Shown: positions 33,968 to 45,217 of the stretch, piece after piece
How the letters are laid out: every line of letters starts with the position of its first letter
Numbering within the stretch: the stretch's first letter is position 1
NCBI GenBank assembly: GCA_023101725.1
Contig: JALJCO010001329.1
Coordinates: forward strand, 1-64,000
Length of the DNA: 64,000 nucleotides
Direction: 5' to 3'
Origin: Atherinomorus stipes
Lineage: Eukaryota > Chordata > Actinopteri > Atheriniformes > Atherinidae
The notes under the pieces: model-generated
Told to the model about the DNA's origin: nothing
Database searches by the model: none
Seen by the model: only the letters and a program-made list of their open reading frames with translations
Program-made: the position numbers and the translations under genes

Positions 33968-34270
33968 ATGAGCAGGTAGTGAAGCCCGTGGTGAGCGTGT
34001 ACCCAGCAGCATGCAGAGTCCACCAGGAGGGGAAGAGCTCCCTGCTGTGTCTGGCCTCAGCCATGTTTCCTCCTGTGGTCCAGTTCTCCTGGAAGAGACA
34101 GAAGGAGGACGGCTCTCTGGAGGAGCTGCTCCCTGCTGAGGGAGATCAGCTGGAGATCAGAGAGTCGGGACGCTCCGCCGCCATCTTGTTGCTCAATCAC
34201 CATGAGAACGATAACTTCATCTGCACCGTCCAGCATGAGGGGGGAACAGAGGAGGCCCGAACACAACAAG
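33968..34270 (+). CDS. C1 exon 1: TCR gamma-type constant domain
   Basis: Encodes the membrane-proximal constant immunoglobulin domain. With the base carried from J1 it reads DEQVVKPVVSVYP, then SSLLCLAS with the B-strand Cys, VQFSWKRQ with the conserved Trp, and FICTVQHEGG with the F-strand Cys. Acceptor ACTCCAG at 33967, donor CAAG|GTAATG. It is 303 nt and open throughout. The start DEQVVKPVVSVYP and the KSLVY membrane segment in the next exon favour TRG over TRB or immunoglobulin light chain. It shares most of its second half with C2, C3 and the pseudo-C. Confidence 0.85.
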
Positions 34271-34396
34271 GTAATGAAGGCTTGCTGACTGTGTTCAGCA
34301 GTGATTCAGCTTCATGTGGAGACGCTGTCAAAGACAGCAGAGGAGCAGAGGACTGACATTTCTCACTGCAACTCCAAACATTTTCCTCTTTTTCAG

Positions 34397-34554
34397 TTTC
34401 TCCCTGGATCCAGAAGCTCCTGAACCAGATAAATCTGGTCTTGCTGCTGTCCACAGTGCTGATAGTGAAGAGTCTGGTGTACTGCTGTGGACTCTCTCTG
34501 CTGATGATCCTCAGAAACAAGGGAGCGTCCACCAACTGCACACATGCTGACTGA
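34397..34554 (+). CDS. C1 exon 2: short connecting peptide, transmembrane segment and tail
   Basis: Encodes 52 residues: VSPWIQKLLNQIN, then a membrane segment LVLLLSTVLIVKSLVYCC with a buried Lys, then a short tail RNKGASTNCTHAD and stop. The Lys in KSLVY matches the KSVVY of mammalian TCR gamma, where it pairs with CD3 acidic residues. The connecting peptide has no Cys and is much shorter than in C2 (70-residue exon) and C3 (100-residue exon). C1 totals 153 residues. Confidence 0.83.
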
Positions 34555-34744
34555 CTGTTTTCTGCTGGCCTTTTCTCTCCATCACATCTCATCACTTCAT
34601 CTCATTTATCACTTTCATCAGGATTCACCGTTTGTTATGACGTCTTGTAGTTGCCTTTAAAATCTCTCTTTTTATGCAGATTTTAGACTTATTGTCAGAC
34701 TTTACATCCATATACTGTATTTACATTTAGATTTGCTGTCATGA

Positions 34745-35285
34745 AGTGTAAACATCTTAATAAGTGTCCATTTAATCTTCACCCGATGCAGTTTGGCTTT
34801 AGAATCCATCATTCCACTGAAACAGCCACATGTGAATTTTTTAGAACAAATGAAACATGAGGTTGATAAAGGTGGTGTAATCGGGGCAGTGTTCCTTTAA
34901 TTTAAAGAAAGCTTTCAACACTGTCAATCACCAGATTCTTTTTAATAAATGGTCATCTTTTAATCTGTCCTCATGCACTATGCAATGGAAAGAATTACAT
35001 CTGACACAGAGACAACAATGTGTAAGAGTACAAAATGTCACAACTGCATCATGTGAAAAAAATCTGGGTGTACCTCAAGGTTCAATCTTGGGACCATTAC
35101 TGTTTAACGTATATAAACAACCTTCCCAAAATGCTGTCCTCACCATGTATAATACCAGATGTATGCTGATGATGCTGTTGTGTACGCTAATAAAATCTCT
35201 CTTTTTATGTAGATTTTACAGACTTATTGTCAGAATTTACATCCATATATTCACATTTAGATTTGCTGTCATGATGTAAATTCTG
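34745..35285 (+). pseudogene. LINE reverse transcriptase fragment downstream of C1
   Basis: Broken reading frame with QFGFR..HSTETAT, FKKAFNTVNHQIL and GVPQGSILGPLLFNVY, typical of L2/Jockey-type LINE reverse transcriptases. The same fragment follows C2 (39050-39480) and C3 (57435-57880), so it was present before the cassettes were duplicated. Confidence 0.8.
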
Positions 35286-36927
35286 AAGGACACTTTGATC
35301 TTGATAATTTATTTTATATCTGCTTTCTGTCTTTTAAATGTTTCAATATTTTCCATTTTTTTCTGCGTTTATGGCAGTTTTTAAGGAATGAACCACTTTT
35401 AAAGAACAAAATATGCAAAATTTATTTTCTCTGAAATATTAAATAAAAACTTTGGTTTGGTTCTCCATATTTATTCAGTGAGATCATTTCAATAAACTAT
35501 ACAAAAGGCTTGTTGTTGTTTCTTTCTCTGCTTGTTTACAGATTTGCTACATTGACAACCATTTGACTGTGTTTGAAAGTTCCTTTCTCTTCCAACCTCA
35601 ACAACTTTCACATCATACAAACATACAAACAGGAAGCAGACGGAAGCAATTTTCATTCACCATGAAGACGAAGCGTCTCCAAGTCCTAAACTTTATTTCT
35701 CTACAGCAGCTGTAAACAAGTTTGGTCCCATGAAAATATGACTCAACAACTGTGAGTTGGAAGATACACTTTTATGATCAAAATGCAATGGATAGAAAAA
35801 TAGTTTAAATGTTTTCTGGAATAATAAATGAACATCATACATAGAATGTGAATATACTGTACTGTATGTACCAACAGATGGAATGATGATTTAAATATGC
35901 TGGATAGGACGTATCATGAAAGGATGTTTGGGAAAACGCCAAGCAACCCTTCAGATGTGTGAAAAATAAACTGAGCCAGTTTAAAATCCTGAACCGACAC
36001 TTGATTATACACAATCTACATTGCTTAAAACAGGAACATTAGAAAGCAATTTATACATAAAATGCCAAGAAGCTAAGGGAAAATGAAAAAGATATGGTTA
36101 AAAGCCACAAAAGAAGCCACCTCACATCTGAATATAGATATCTCAATCACACCACAAACCTGCATTCTTGAGATTTACATCAATTTACCAATGTTTCATT
36201 GAAGAATAAAAATGCTTTGTTATCCAATTGCATTATGAAAAACAATGATATAAAAAATGGATAGATACTGACAGTCCATCATATCATTTTATTTTGGATA
36301 TTAAATGAAGTTAAATTCAGCTCTGTTTTCCTGTTTAAATAAAATGAATGATGTCAAAGTGTAGAATAAATGGCTAATGCCAGAATAAAATATGAAGATA
36401 GTAACCAAAGTGATAAAGAATGGTAAGAATAAAGTGCTATTGTTTTCTTTTTAGTCTTTGTTGAGCCTTTTTGTTTGTTTTCTGTGAATTTATTGTTTTG
36501 TAAAACTCTATGCAGATGACACTGTTGTTTCCACACATGAACAAACAGCAGAGCACAGCTGCTGTTTGGAGATAAACACAAACATCCGGAGGTTGATGAG
36601 TGAGATGAGTGTGTTGAGCAGCAGATATGAATCTGTTCTCTGTGGTTATTAGAAGAGAAAAAAGTGCTGGCAGCCAATCAGACTTGCTCTCCTGCAGCTG
36701 TGTGGCTTCCTGCTCTGCAGCCTCCACACCGTTAGCTGTGGCTTTCACTTTAATAACACAAGCACAGTTACAAGCATCGACTGCTGAGAATCATTCCAGG
36801 GAAACATCTGTGTTCTTCATCTGTGAGAGAAACAGCTCAAATCCTCAACTCAGAGCTGAGAAATTAACTTTGATGGAAGAAAAGGAGAGATGAGAAAGCT
36901 CCTGATCAACATTTGTTGCCCACGGAA
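35286..36927. other. Interval after the C1 cassette
   Basis: No gene. The part 36290-36900 is shared, in the same orientation, with about 55640-57190 downstream of the pseudo-C. Confidence 0.55.
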
Positions 36928-36937
36928 AATAAATTGA

Positions 36938-37384
36938 CACCCAGTCTCGTAAAAACTCTGAACATAAAGTTCCACAGTTCAGACTTAGGACAAAGGGAAG
37001 CAGGATTTTACTGTTTTAGCTCCAAGAACATGGAACAAAGTCTCAGTCAGCACCAGAACAGCTGAGTCAGAGTCAGTTTAAAAGATTTAAAAACCCTCCT
37101 GGACAGACTTTTTTTTTCTTCTCTTTTTTTCTTACTTGTCCTGTCCAGCATTGTTGCAAGCAGAATGGTAATCTGGTTGCTTTATTATGTTGAACAGATT
37201 TACTTTGCCAGGGGGAGCTTTATGAACACAAGGCTCCCCTTGATATCCTGTTTATTCATTTTATTTCTTTAATTAAACATTTGTTTATAACAGCATTCCA
37301 TACCATACTGCTGGGCTTGACAAGGGAGAAATTAAAGTTAACAGAAGCAAGGATAGAAAGTGGAACAGAGAGAAAGGAGTGAGG

Positions 37385-37419
<35 letters not shown>

Positions 37420-38721
37420 CATGATCCACTTCCACAGTTCACTGGTGCATCTGTACAGAAATCCCTAAACAACATTCCAAGGTCTCTGCTGGAAAACAAA
37501 ACTAGCAATCCCCCTCAGGAGGACCTGCAGGTGGCTTAAGTATCATCAGCTCATACAAACACATGCAGAACTACGCAGAGAAGAGGTACAACCTAGTCAG
37601 AGCAACGAGAAGCAGCGTCACAATGTCAACATGCATAATAAAGGGTCTCTATGGTGATACAGTCATGCAGATGCAACCTCGTCTCTGCAAGGAGGAGGAA
37701 GCCCGAGACTCGGGCCCTTAGCAGCCACCCAGAGGCCCGGACCCCAGCAACCCCTCCAAAGGGATGGACATGGATCCCCCAGAGGGCGGCCCCAGCCGGA
37801 GCCCCCCGCGGTCTCGGGGCCCAGGCCCAAGCAAACCAAGACCAGCAGCTGCCGACCCCACCGGGTGCCAACACCAGTCCTTGTACACCTGCATACACTA
37901 TGCCCACTGATACACACCTCGTCCCTCCTGCACCTTATAAATTTCCCCTTTCACACTCACATTCATTTGTTCTCACACACCCACCTCACTCTTACCCTTG
38001 CCTCCGTGCCTCCTGGGTGATAATCCAGACCGGAGAAGGAGCTGCGAGCTCCAAGCCCCCGGCACACTCCACTTCAAACTGGGGAGCAGGCTGTCTCTAC
38101 ACTCAGCGAACGAAAGCACTTTCATGCCGCCCCTCACCACGCCCGCTTGACACGCGTCTTCCCCACGACCCTACGTGTGTGTGTGTGAGGTAGAGTGGAG
38201 GGGGAGAGAGGTCTTGGGAAGGAAGACCAGAGGGGTGTGAATTCCCCTCTGGAAGTTGAGCCATTGTCACCATTAGGTACCCCTGCCTCCCGGGATCCCT
38301 CCAGGGCAGAGGGAGCCAGACACGGTCGCCCCCATGTCCAGGCAACCAGCATTCACTGCAAAGGAGCCAGCGGTGGCGCCTGGGGACACCGGACCACCCC
38401 AGGCCAGGGAGGGGGGACAGGGACGGGAGCGAACGAGGGCAGTGGAAGGGCCAGTCCACAGACCCACCATCTCCAGGCTCTGCAGACCCCCCAAGAGGCA
38501 CGCAGAGACGCCAACCACCACTTTTTTTTCTGTGTCAAACCCCACACCATAGTCCAAACAACCAGACAGCTTTACTGGACAGACTTGATATGGAGAATAT
38601 TTTCTGATCTCTCTTCTAATGTTTTAATGTTGGTCTCTTTTTTTTGGGAAATTGTTTCTGTGGATTTTCTGATACAACTTTACTGCTTTAGAAGTTTATT
38701 CTTATCCCTATCTTCAATGTT
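36938..38721. mobile_element. 1.8-kb insertion flanked by a 10-bp direct repeat
   Basis: ATAAATTGAC stands at 36928-36937 and 38722-38731. The paralogous second pair (near 57190-57260) lacks the segment. Its start has LINE-end-like sequence (CTCGTAAAAACTCTGAACATAAAG...). It holds a (GA)n run and a GC-rich portion (37680-38530) with proline-rich ORFs on both strands. Probably a LINE-derived or composite retroposon; I see no host gene. Confidence 0.6.
37388..37417. repeat. (GA)n microsatellite
   Basis: About 15 GA units inside the 1.8-kb insertion. Confidence 0.85.
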
Positions 38722-38731
38722 ATAAATTGAC

Positions 38732-39044
38732 TTCACTGAGTGATTTAATATAATGTGACATGAAGGAAAGAATAATGATATGATATCTCAGAAAACAAAA
38801 TTTATTTCTACTTTATTCTCAAAAAGCTTTTTACTCTAGAAAAACTGGCATAAAAGCAGAAACGTGTGACGTGTGGGTACAAAAAACAACTTTTTATTTA
38901 ATATTTCAGAAAAAAATAAATTAAGCATATATTGTTCTTTAAAAGTGCATCATTCCTGAAAAACCTGTCATGAAAGCAGGAAAAGTGAAAATGCTGAAAT
39001 GTGACAGAAAGCAGATATAAAATAAACTATCAAGATCAAAGTGT
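38732..39044. other. Cassette flank with diverged direct repeats
   Basis: Two related blocks (about 38790-38880 and 38890-39000) with AAAAGCTTTTTACTC/AAAAGTGCATCATTCC and ...CATAAAAGCAG/CATGAAAGCAG. Similar to 57250-57400. No gene. Confidence 0.45.
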
Positions 39045-39480
39045 CGTTCAGAATTTACATCATGACAGCAAATCTAAATGTGAATATATGGATGTAAATT
39101 ATGACTATAAGTCTGTAAAATCTGCGTAAAAAGAAAGATTTTATGAACATATACAACAGCATCATCAGCATACATGGTGTGGACAGCATTTTGGGAAGGT
39201 TGTTTATATACATTAAACAGTAATGGTCCCAAGATTGAACCTTGAGGTACACCCAGGTTATTTTGACATTATGTAGGTACTACATTTTGTACTCTTACAC
39301 GTTGTTGTTAATTCCTTCCATTGCATAGTGATGACAGATTAAAAGATGACAATTTATTCAAAAGAATCTGGTGATTGACAGTGTTGAAAGCTTTTTTTAA
39401 ATTAAAAAATACTGCCCTGAATACACCACCTTTATTGATCTCATGTTTGATTTTGTTCTAAAAAATAACATGTGGCTGTT
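39045..39480 (-). pseudogene. LINE reverse transcriptase fragment downstream of C2
   Basis: Minus-strand copy of the fragment after C1, with the MYINNLPKML block and the same 3' end. Frames are broken. Confidence 0.75.
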
Positions 39481-39557
39481 TCAGTTGAATAACAAACGTT
39501 GGTGAATCCTGATGAAAGTGATGAATGAGATGGAGAGAAAAGGCCAGCAGGAAACAG

Positions 39558-39769
39558 TCAGTCAGCATGTGTGCAGTTGGTGGACACTCCCTTGTTTGTG
39601 AGGATCATCAGCAGAGAGAGTCCACAGCAGTACACCAGACTCTTCACTATCAGCACTGTGGACAGCAGCAAGACCAGCTTCACCCTCAGCTCAGACTGGA
39701 AGGATGCTGACAGCTTTACAGCAGGGAGAGCAGGAGCAGAGGTTTCACGTTGTGGAGCAGCAGGAAGCT
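39558..39769 (-). pseudogene. C2 exon 2: connecting peptide and membrane segment
   Basis: Reads ELPAAPQRETSAPALPAVKL, then SASFQSELRVK, the LVLLLSTVLIVKSLVYCC membrane segment and the TNKGVSTNCTHAD tail. The exon encodes 70 residues by itself, but exon 1 is frameshifted and would not enter it in this frame. No Cys in the connecting part. Confidence 0.8.
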
Positions 39770-39893
39770 CTGGAAGAGAAAAATGTTTGGAGTTGCAGTG
39801 AGAAATGTCCGTCCTCTGCTCCTCTGCTGTCTTTGACAGCGTCTCCACATGAAGCTGAATCACTGCTGAACACAGTCAGCAAGCCTTCGTTAC

Positions 39894-40191
39894 CTTGTTG
39901 TGTTCGGGCCTCCTCTGTTCCCCCTCATGCTGGACGGTGCAGATGAAGTTATATCTGCTGAGAGCTTCATCATCAACCACTCTGATGGAGGCGGATTGTG
40001 TCGACCCTCTGAACTCTCTCCCTCAGCAGGAGGCAACGTCATCAGAGAGCCGTCCTCCTTCTGTCTCTTCCAGGAGAACTGGACCACAGGAGGAGACATG
40101 GCTGAGGCCAGACACAGCAGGGAGCTCTTCCCCTCCTGCTGGACTTTGGATTCAATGGTGCACAATCTCACCACGGGCTTCACCAGCTCAT
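39894..40191 (-). pseudogene. C2 exon 1: frameshifted TCR gamma-type constant domain
   Basis: Opens DELVKPVVRLCTIESK, then SSLLCLAS and VQFSWKRQ as in C3. After PAEGE an extra AG (in GAGAGAG, about 40012-40018) changes the frame to SSEGRHNPPP. A missing C at about 39920-39924 in the coding-strand G-run changes it again. The F-strand Cys is lost from the frame. Length is 298 nt against 297 in C3, so the total with exon 2 is not a multiple of three. Probably a pseudogene unless the assembly is wrong here. Confidence 0.8.
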
Positions 40192-40259
40192 CTGGAGTTT
40201 GACAGCACAGATCAATACAGCACAAAGTTACATACACTGAATTCACCTTCATATCAAAC

Positions 40260-40925
40260 CATAGATTGTTAATAGAGATGGACGTATTATCAGGTCTCGT
40301 CTGAATTGAGAAAAGTAAAGCCAGTTGGGCGTGTCCCACTGTTGCCATCTTGCCATGTCATGTGTGTCGTCACTCCTGGAAAATTCTAAAATGGGCACAG
40401 TGCAGGGCAAATGATTGACAGGTGGCGTACTTTAGGCTAAACGCTAACTGAGCTAACTCAAAACTAACAGGAGCTAACAAAGATAAGCCCCCTAAGCGGT
40501 GGGGTAAAGGTAAGACATGCTTAGACTTGCTGTTATCCGACTAAAAAGCGCCATTGGGCTACTCTGCTACAAACTGAGACCTTACAGAGAGCAAACAAGG
40601 AACTAACTAGGAGCCATAGGTCGGTTGGCCGAGCTTCCAGTCTGCCGCATGTCAATCAAAAGGACACATAACATCTAAACGGATGATTTATCAAAAAATT
40701 CACCCCCTCACAGTTGACATGAAGGTAAACTTGACCTATTAAACCTAAAATGATTTTTTTAACCAGGCTGTAAACATGTTTATTTCTGTTATGAAGTCGG
40801 TCTTTTTAACATGGGAGTCTATGGGGATTTGCTCTGTTTTGCAACCCCTAGCGGATCAAGAAAGAATTACAATTTTTGTGCAATGCGGAAATGGGCTCAC
40901 TGTTCTCCAGCGGAGTTTGCCATTG
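40260..40925. mobile_element. 666-bp insertion between C2 and J2 with 8-bp target duplication
   Basis: TATCAAAC flanks it at 40252-40259 and 40926-40933. The C3 cassette has the uninterrupted site (CATATCAAACACACTCGTC at about 58726-58743). The insertion is non-coding. The 8-bp duplication suggests hAT-type, but the ends (CATAGATTG.../...CCATTG) are poorly inverted. Confidence 0.7.
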
Positions 40926-40933
40926 TATCAAAC

Positions 40934-42167
40934 ACACTCGTCACCTCATGGTAGCAGGTGGACCACGTCAGCATCTTTATGAAGTCTCATTAAGTTATTT
41001 CACTTCTTTCATTCTTTATTGCTGATATCTAAATGAACCCTTTAATGCATCAAATTTTAAATAACAGTGCTTCATGTTTTCACAAACAATATTTTACTTC
41101 TACAGCTGTTTGCAGTCATTCTTTATTTATTCATCACATTTTACTTTTTACTGGATTTTTATTTCTGTTCCACAAAAATATATATTTCATAATGAATATC
41201 ATATAATGTTTCATTTTTCTGTTTATTACTGAGGAAACCTTGGTAATCATAACATATGAATATAGATATATCCCGTCCTCAGCCATGAATATACTAGAAA
41301 ACAGCTTTTAAATAGACGTCCACTGTAGTGGCCGCTATGCACGAAGGGTTAAAATATAATTCAACTTTATTTATTAAGTATAAATTCCTTTACTTTTATA
41401 AACCTAATAAGACAATACAATTAAATTAATTTTCATCTTCTAGTTTTTACCAGCAGGTTGTCTAATGTGTAAGAAAATGAGGAAAAAATTTTAGTTAATT
41501 TGTTCAATTCATCTATTTTAAAAGCACAAACAACTAAGTTATTAATCTTTCATATAATTTATTGTAAATTAAAGAAGATTTTTCAAGGAAGCATTTCCGT
41601 ATGTTTTATGTTTATGTCTGAATGTTTAATTTTTCTGCTTTGGTGATTTTATTTTTATCCCCAACATAAAAATCAAAACTCATGTGAAATTAAACTTGAT
41701 CACATCTTGAACATTTTGCAAATTTGCACAAAAATTTACTGACATGTATTTTTTCTATTCCATTTTGTCTTACTTTAATTTTATTTTTTTGAATACATTT
41801 TTGTTAATTTTACAATCATTTAAAGTGACAATTATTGTAAATAATTAATGACTTTTTAAATAAAATAACTAGGTTTTCCAAAGATCCAAAAACCATCGAT
41901 GTCAGAGAATTACTGAGAAGATGAAAAAGTAAATATTATATGATGACTAATATTTGCAGAAATAAAGAATCAGTTTAGTTGTTCAGTGAGATTTAAACAT
42001 GTTTTCAGGAATTATTGAGCTTTTCTTCTGTAACAACGGCTGCATGATGAATTCTCTACTAATGATGAAAAACTAACATGTAAAGCCTGAAGCAGCAGAA
42101 ACTGACTTAAAACACATTTGAACTTCTACAAGAAAACAAGTGAAGGAAAAGAAATGTTTGATCTTAC
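40934..42167. other. J2-C2 intron remainder
   Basis: AT-rich sequence shared with 58744-59982 of the third cassette. No gene or clear element. Confidence 0.6.
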
Positions 42168-42233
42168 CTGTTACATACAGTTTAGTCCCCGAACCAAAGA
42201 TCCCGGAGTAGGAGCTCCTACCATCTGTCCCGA
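42168..42233 (-). CDS. J2 segment, canonical
   Basis: 66-nt joining segment on the minus strand: GTDGRSSYSGIFGSGTKLYVT with an intact FGSG motif. A CAG|GTAAGA donor follows, one base into a codon. It would splice to the frameshifted C2, so a productive chain from this cassette alone is unlikely. Confidence 0.87.
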
Positions 42234-42261
42234 CACAGTGAGAAAGACTGCTACAAAAACC
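42234..42261 (-). promoter_or_regulatory. J2 recombination signal sequence (12-bp spacer)
   Basis: On the plus strand: CACAGTG (42234-42240), 12 bp, ACAAAAACC (42253-42261). Consensus. Confidence 0.92.
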
Positions 42262-42420
42262 CATCTGCTGGTGAATGTGTCAGCTGAGGTGAAGGAGTCC
42301 AGATGATGAAGCAGGATCATATTTCAGCTCCATGATGTGTTTCTCTAATGTTCATATCAACATGACTGTCTCTTCTTCTCTTTTCTTTTAGCCACACTAG
42401 CAGCATGGCTCTGATGTAAA

Positions 42421-43414
42421 TAGGCGCTTTCGGACTGCAGGAACCTTTTGGAGTTCCTATAACCTTTTCGGGAATCAGGCCGTTTTTTTGTGCATTCGGA
42501 CACATAGTAACTAGGGACCTCGGATCTCAGTTCCTAGAACCTTTTTAGCTCCTACTCCGAGGCAGGGTTGTATCAGGGTTCCATAGGAACTGAAATAGGT
42601 GTTTGGTGATTGGTAGAACTGGCAAGCCGCGCCCCTTGCGTGATCTCCGCTTCTTCCAGCCCTGCCATATTTAAAGTCTCACAGCTGTTACCCTGATTAC
42701 TGAGAGCGTAATAACAACAAGAACTATTACAATAGGAGTGTACCAATTCATTATTAAATCCATCACAACGGTACACATCCGGAATCGATAACTATTTTGA
42801 AATGTCCAAAAGCAATTATTTTCATACTAATTTAATGACTCAAATACAGCTGCAAAGTGTGGCAGTAGAATCTGCGGCTGCCGCCCGGACACTTTAGTGG
42901 ACGGACTGTCAAGAAAAGATAAACAAGGGAAAGGGAGGGAAAGCTGGTGCGTTAGCTTTTATAATAGCTTTGAATAAAAGAGATGGAAAACCCAAATACA
43001 GTTGCAAATTGTGTCAGTACAATCTGCGCCACTTTAGTGAACGAACCCTGGCCCGTCCACTAAAGTGTCTGGGTGTACTTCAACGAAAGGTAAACAAGAC
43101 GTTGGTAGGGCAGCTTTCCAACAGGGGGGCTGTTCCGTTACGTGATACATATGACTGTGATGAGGGAAAGCTGGTAAGTTCGCTTTTACAATAGCTTTGA
43201 ATTACAGAGATGAGAAACCTCAGTTTTGTATTAGATCTGTTGGGGCCTAAATTTGTCACTGTGGCGACGATTGCGTCACCCATGATCCCTAACAAGGTCC
43301 TCCCTCATGTGCGAACGCACACTGAAGGCGAAGGGTAGTTCTTATAACTAAATTTGGGACGCATAGTTATAGGAACTGCGTTCTTAGAACCTCTCTGTCC
43401 GAATGTGCCTATAG
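42421..43414. mobile_element. ~1-kb inverted-repeat element upstream of J2
   Basis: Starts ATAGGCGCTTTCGGACTGCAG and ends with inverted CTCTGTCCGAATGTGCCTAT. The J1 and J3 cassettes have the uninterrupted site (CTCTGATGTTAATGTCAGTC). No transposase. Perhaps Harbinger-like given the end sequence and TA-rich site, but the family is not settled. Confidence 0.65.
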
Positions 43415-43551
43415 TCAGTCTGTTGGTCAGTCCACCACTATAGTCCACATGGACTGGATCTGAACTAAAGGATGGAGGGATGGACTGACATGAAACTTCC
43501 TCCAGAGGATTGTGTAGAATAGCTGATAGAAACCAGCTTATTGATCATTAT

Positions 43552-43886
43552 TGTAACGTGAGGGTTCTTGGTGAACTTGGTGATAAGTTCACTCTTTAGT
43601 GGAGAAATAACAGGATGGAGATGGATTACTTGTGGAACAGCCTTTTTACTCTCCTCCACACTTCCACAACCCCACTTCCTGCTTCTCCCACTCCAATGTG
43701 ACAGTCTTAGCCAATCAGACGTCAGGAGGGGTTACTAAGGTAAATGCAGGAGGAACACAGAGACAGATTCAGCAGACTATAACTCCTGTCCTGGAATGCA
43801 AATATGAAGAACTAAACCTATGAGATTAATTTTGTGAACACACAGTTTAGCAAGTACTTAACACATTTTAACAAATGAAGCTTACA
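43552..43886 (-). repeat. 3' LTR of a truncated Ty3/gypsy element
   Basis: The plus strand runs TGTAACGTGAGGG ... GCTTACA, so the LTR has TG..CA ends. On the minus strand it is preceded by a purine tract (GGGAGGGGGAGGAAA, 43887-43901). The 5' LTR is missing. Confidence 0.8.
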
Positions 43887-43975
43887 TTTCCTCCCCCTCC
43901 CACACAAGAAATGTCCCCGTTTCACATACAGCAATTTAGAAAGGACTACCTTCCAATTACGAACAGGCAACAATC

Positions 43976-45217
43976 TCACTTCAGAACATAGTCCTTCAAG
44001 TATGCTGGAGGTCCAACGGTGCGCCGTCTGGGGTATGTCGAAGGACCAGAAGTTCCAGCTGGAATGGGAGAATGTACATTTTCAGAATGGAATGCCATTA
44101 GTTGGCCAGAGGAGGGGGCAGGTGAACATGGATCCCGAGAGGCAGGCGATGGTGCAACACGGGGCACAGACAATGACTGAGTTTGGGGCAATGACTGACA
44201 GGCCTGTGAGGGCCTCGCAGAACCACTTGGGTTGCCAAACCCAGCTGAAGGTGCCACTGGTGCAGATTCGGCAGTTATAATGGGCAAAGCACCTGAAAGC
44301 GAAGTCAGGGTTGGGGGTTGAAACAGCACAGAGGAGTTACAAACAGGCATCTGGTGTCCATGACCTGGTACTGGGGCACTGTATGGTTGAGATGGTTGTA
44401 ATGAGCAACACAATGCTTGTACTTGTACGCTCGTACTGGGGAGTTCAAGAATGTCAGCTGCAACCTTTTGAAATGGCTCGCTTGCGATGATTGTTTTCAT
44501 TGGAGCTCGTTGATGAGGAATGGGGCTCCTCCTGGAATCACAAGGGGGACACTGCTTGCACCATGTCTTAATATCACAAGACATGAATGGCCAGTGATAC
44601 AGTTTCTGAGCACGTTTCAGAACTTTCTCTGCCGGCATATGACCCGCAATTGGATTACCATGCAGTAGCGGCAGAACGGTGTCTTTCAGGCCATGAGGAA
44701 CAACCACCTGATGAAGCACCGACTTTGTGGATGTATCAGAAACTTTACGGTAGAGCAAACCATCATGAAAAGTAAATCTGTGGTACTCATGACAAAGTGC
44801 CTTCTCAACAGGTGTACATTTTTTCATACGCCAATATGGTGGTCTCTGACCTGTAGGTTTCCAGGTAATAGCCTGCGACAGCACAGAATCTTGTTGCTGT
44901 TTCTTTTTAAGATCTACCTCAGGGAGCTCTAGCACAAATGTGGATGAGACAGACTGCGTAGGACAGTGTACATCTGATCTGGAGAGCTGTAGTCTAGCCC
45001 AATCACAAGATGCCAAATCTGAGTCAGCAGTCCCAGGGTTGTACTGATGAACTGAGTCTACAGGAGAGGTCGTACTCATGGGATCAGAGTTGCTATTTTC
45101 AAGCTGTGGACTAGCATTAGCAGTCCTGCTAATGCTGTGCTCTGTTAGCATGATGTCAGCAGGGCGGCGTGACATTGCGTCCGCATTGAGGTGGCAGGGA
45201 CCTTCTTTGTGGATCAC
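43976..45217 (-). pseudogene. Gypsy pol C-terminal part: integrase with deleted core
   Basis: A 413-codon frame starting within the end of the reverse transcriptase/RNase H part (CHLNADAMSRRP). It passes through the HHCC-like zinc-binding part (GHMPAEKVLKRAQKLYHWP, CKQCPPCDSRR) to the first Asp of the integrase core (AADILELP). The sequence then jumps to a Ser/Pro-rich tail ending GPPAYLKDYV, the usual C-terminus of fish gypsy polyproteins. Most of the catalytic core is gone, yet the frame stays open. Confidence 0.8.

Noticed and set aside
37626..38557. Several Pro/Gly-rich ORFs on both strands
   Set aside because: Overlapping ORFs in GC-rich sequence inside an insertion flanked by a 10-bp direct repeat; no domain and no splice context.
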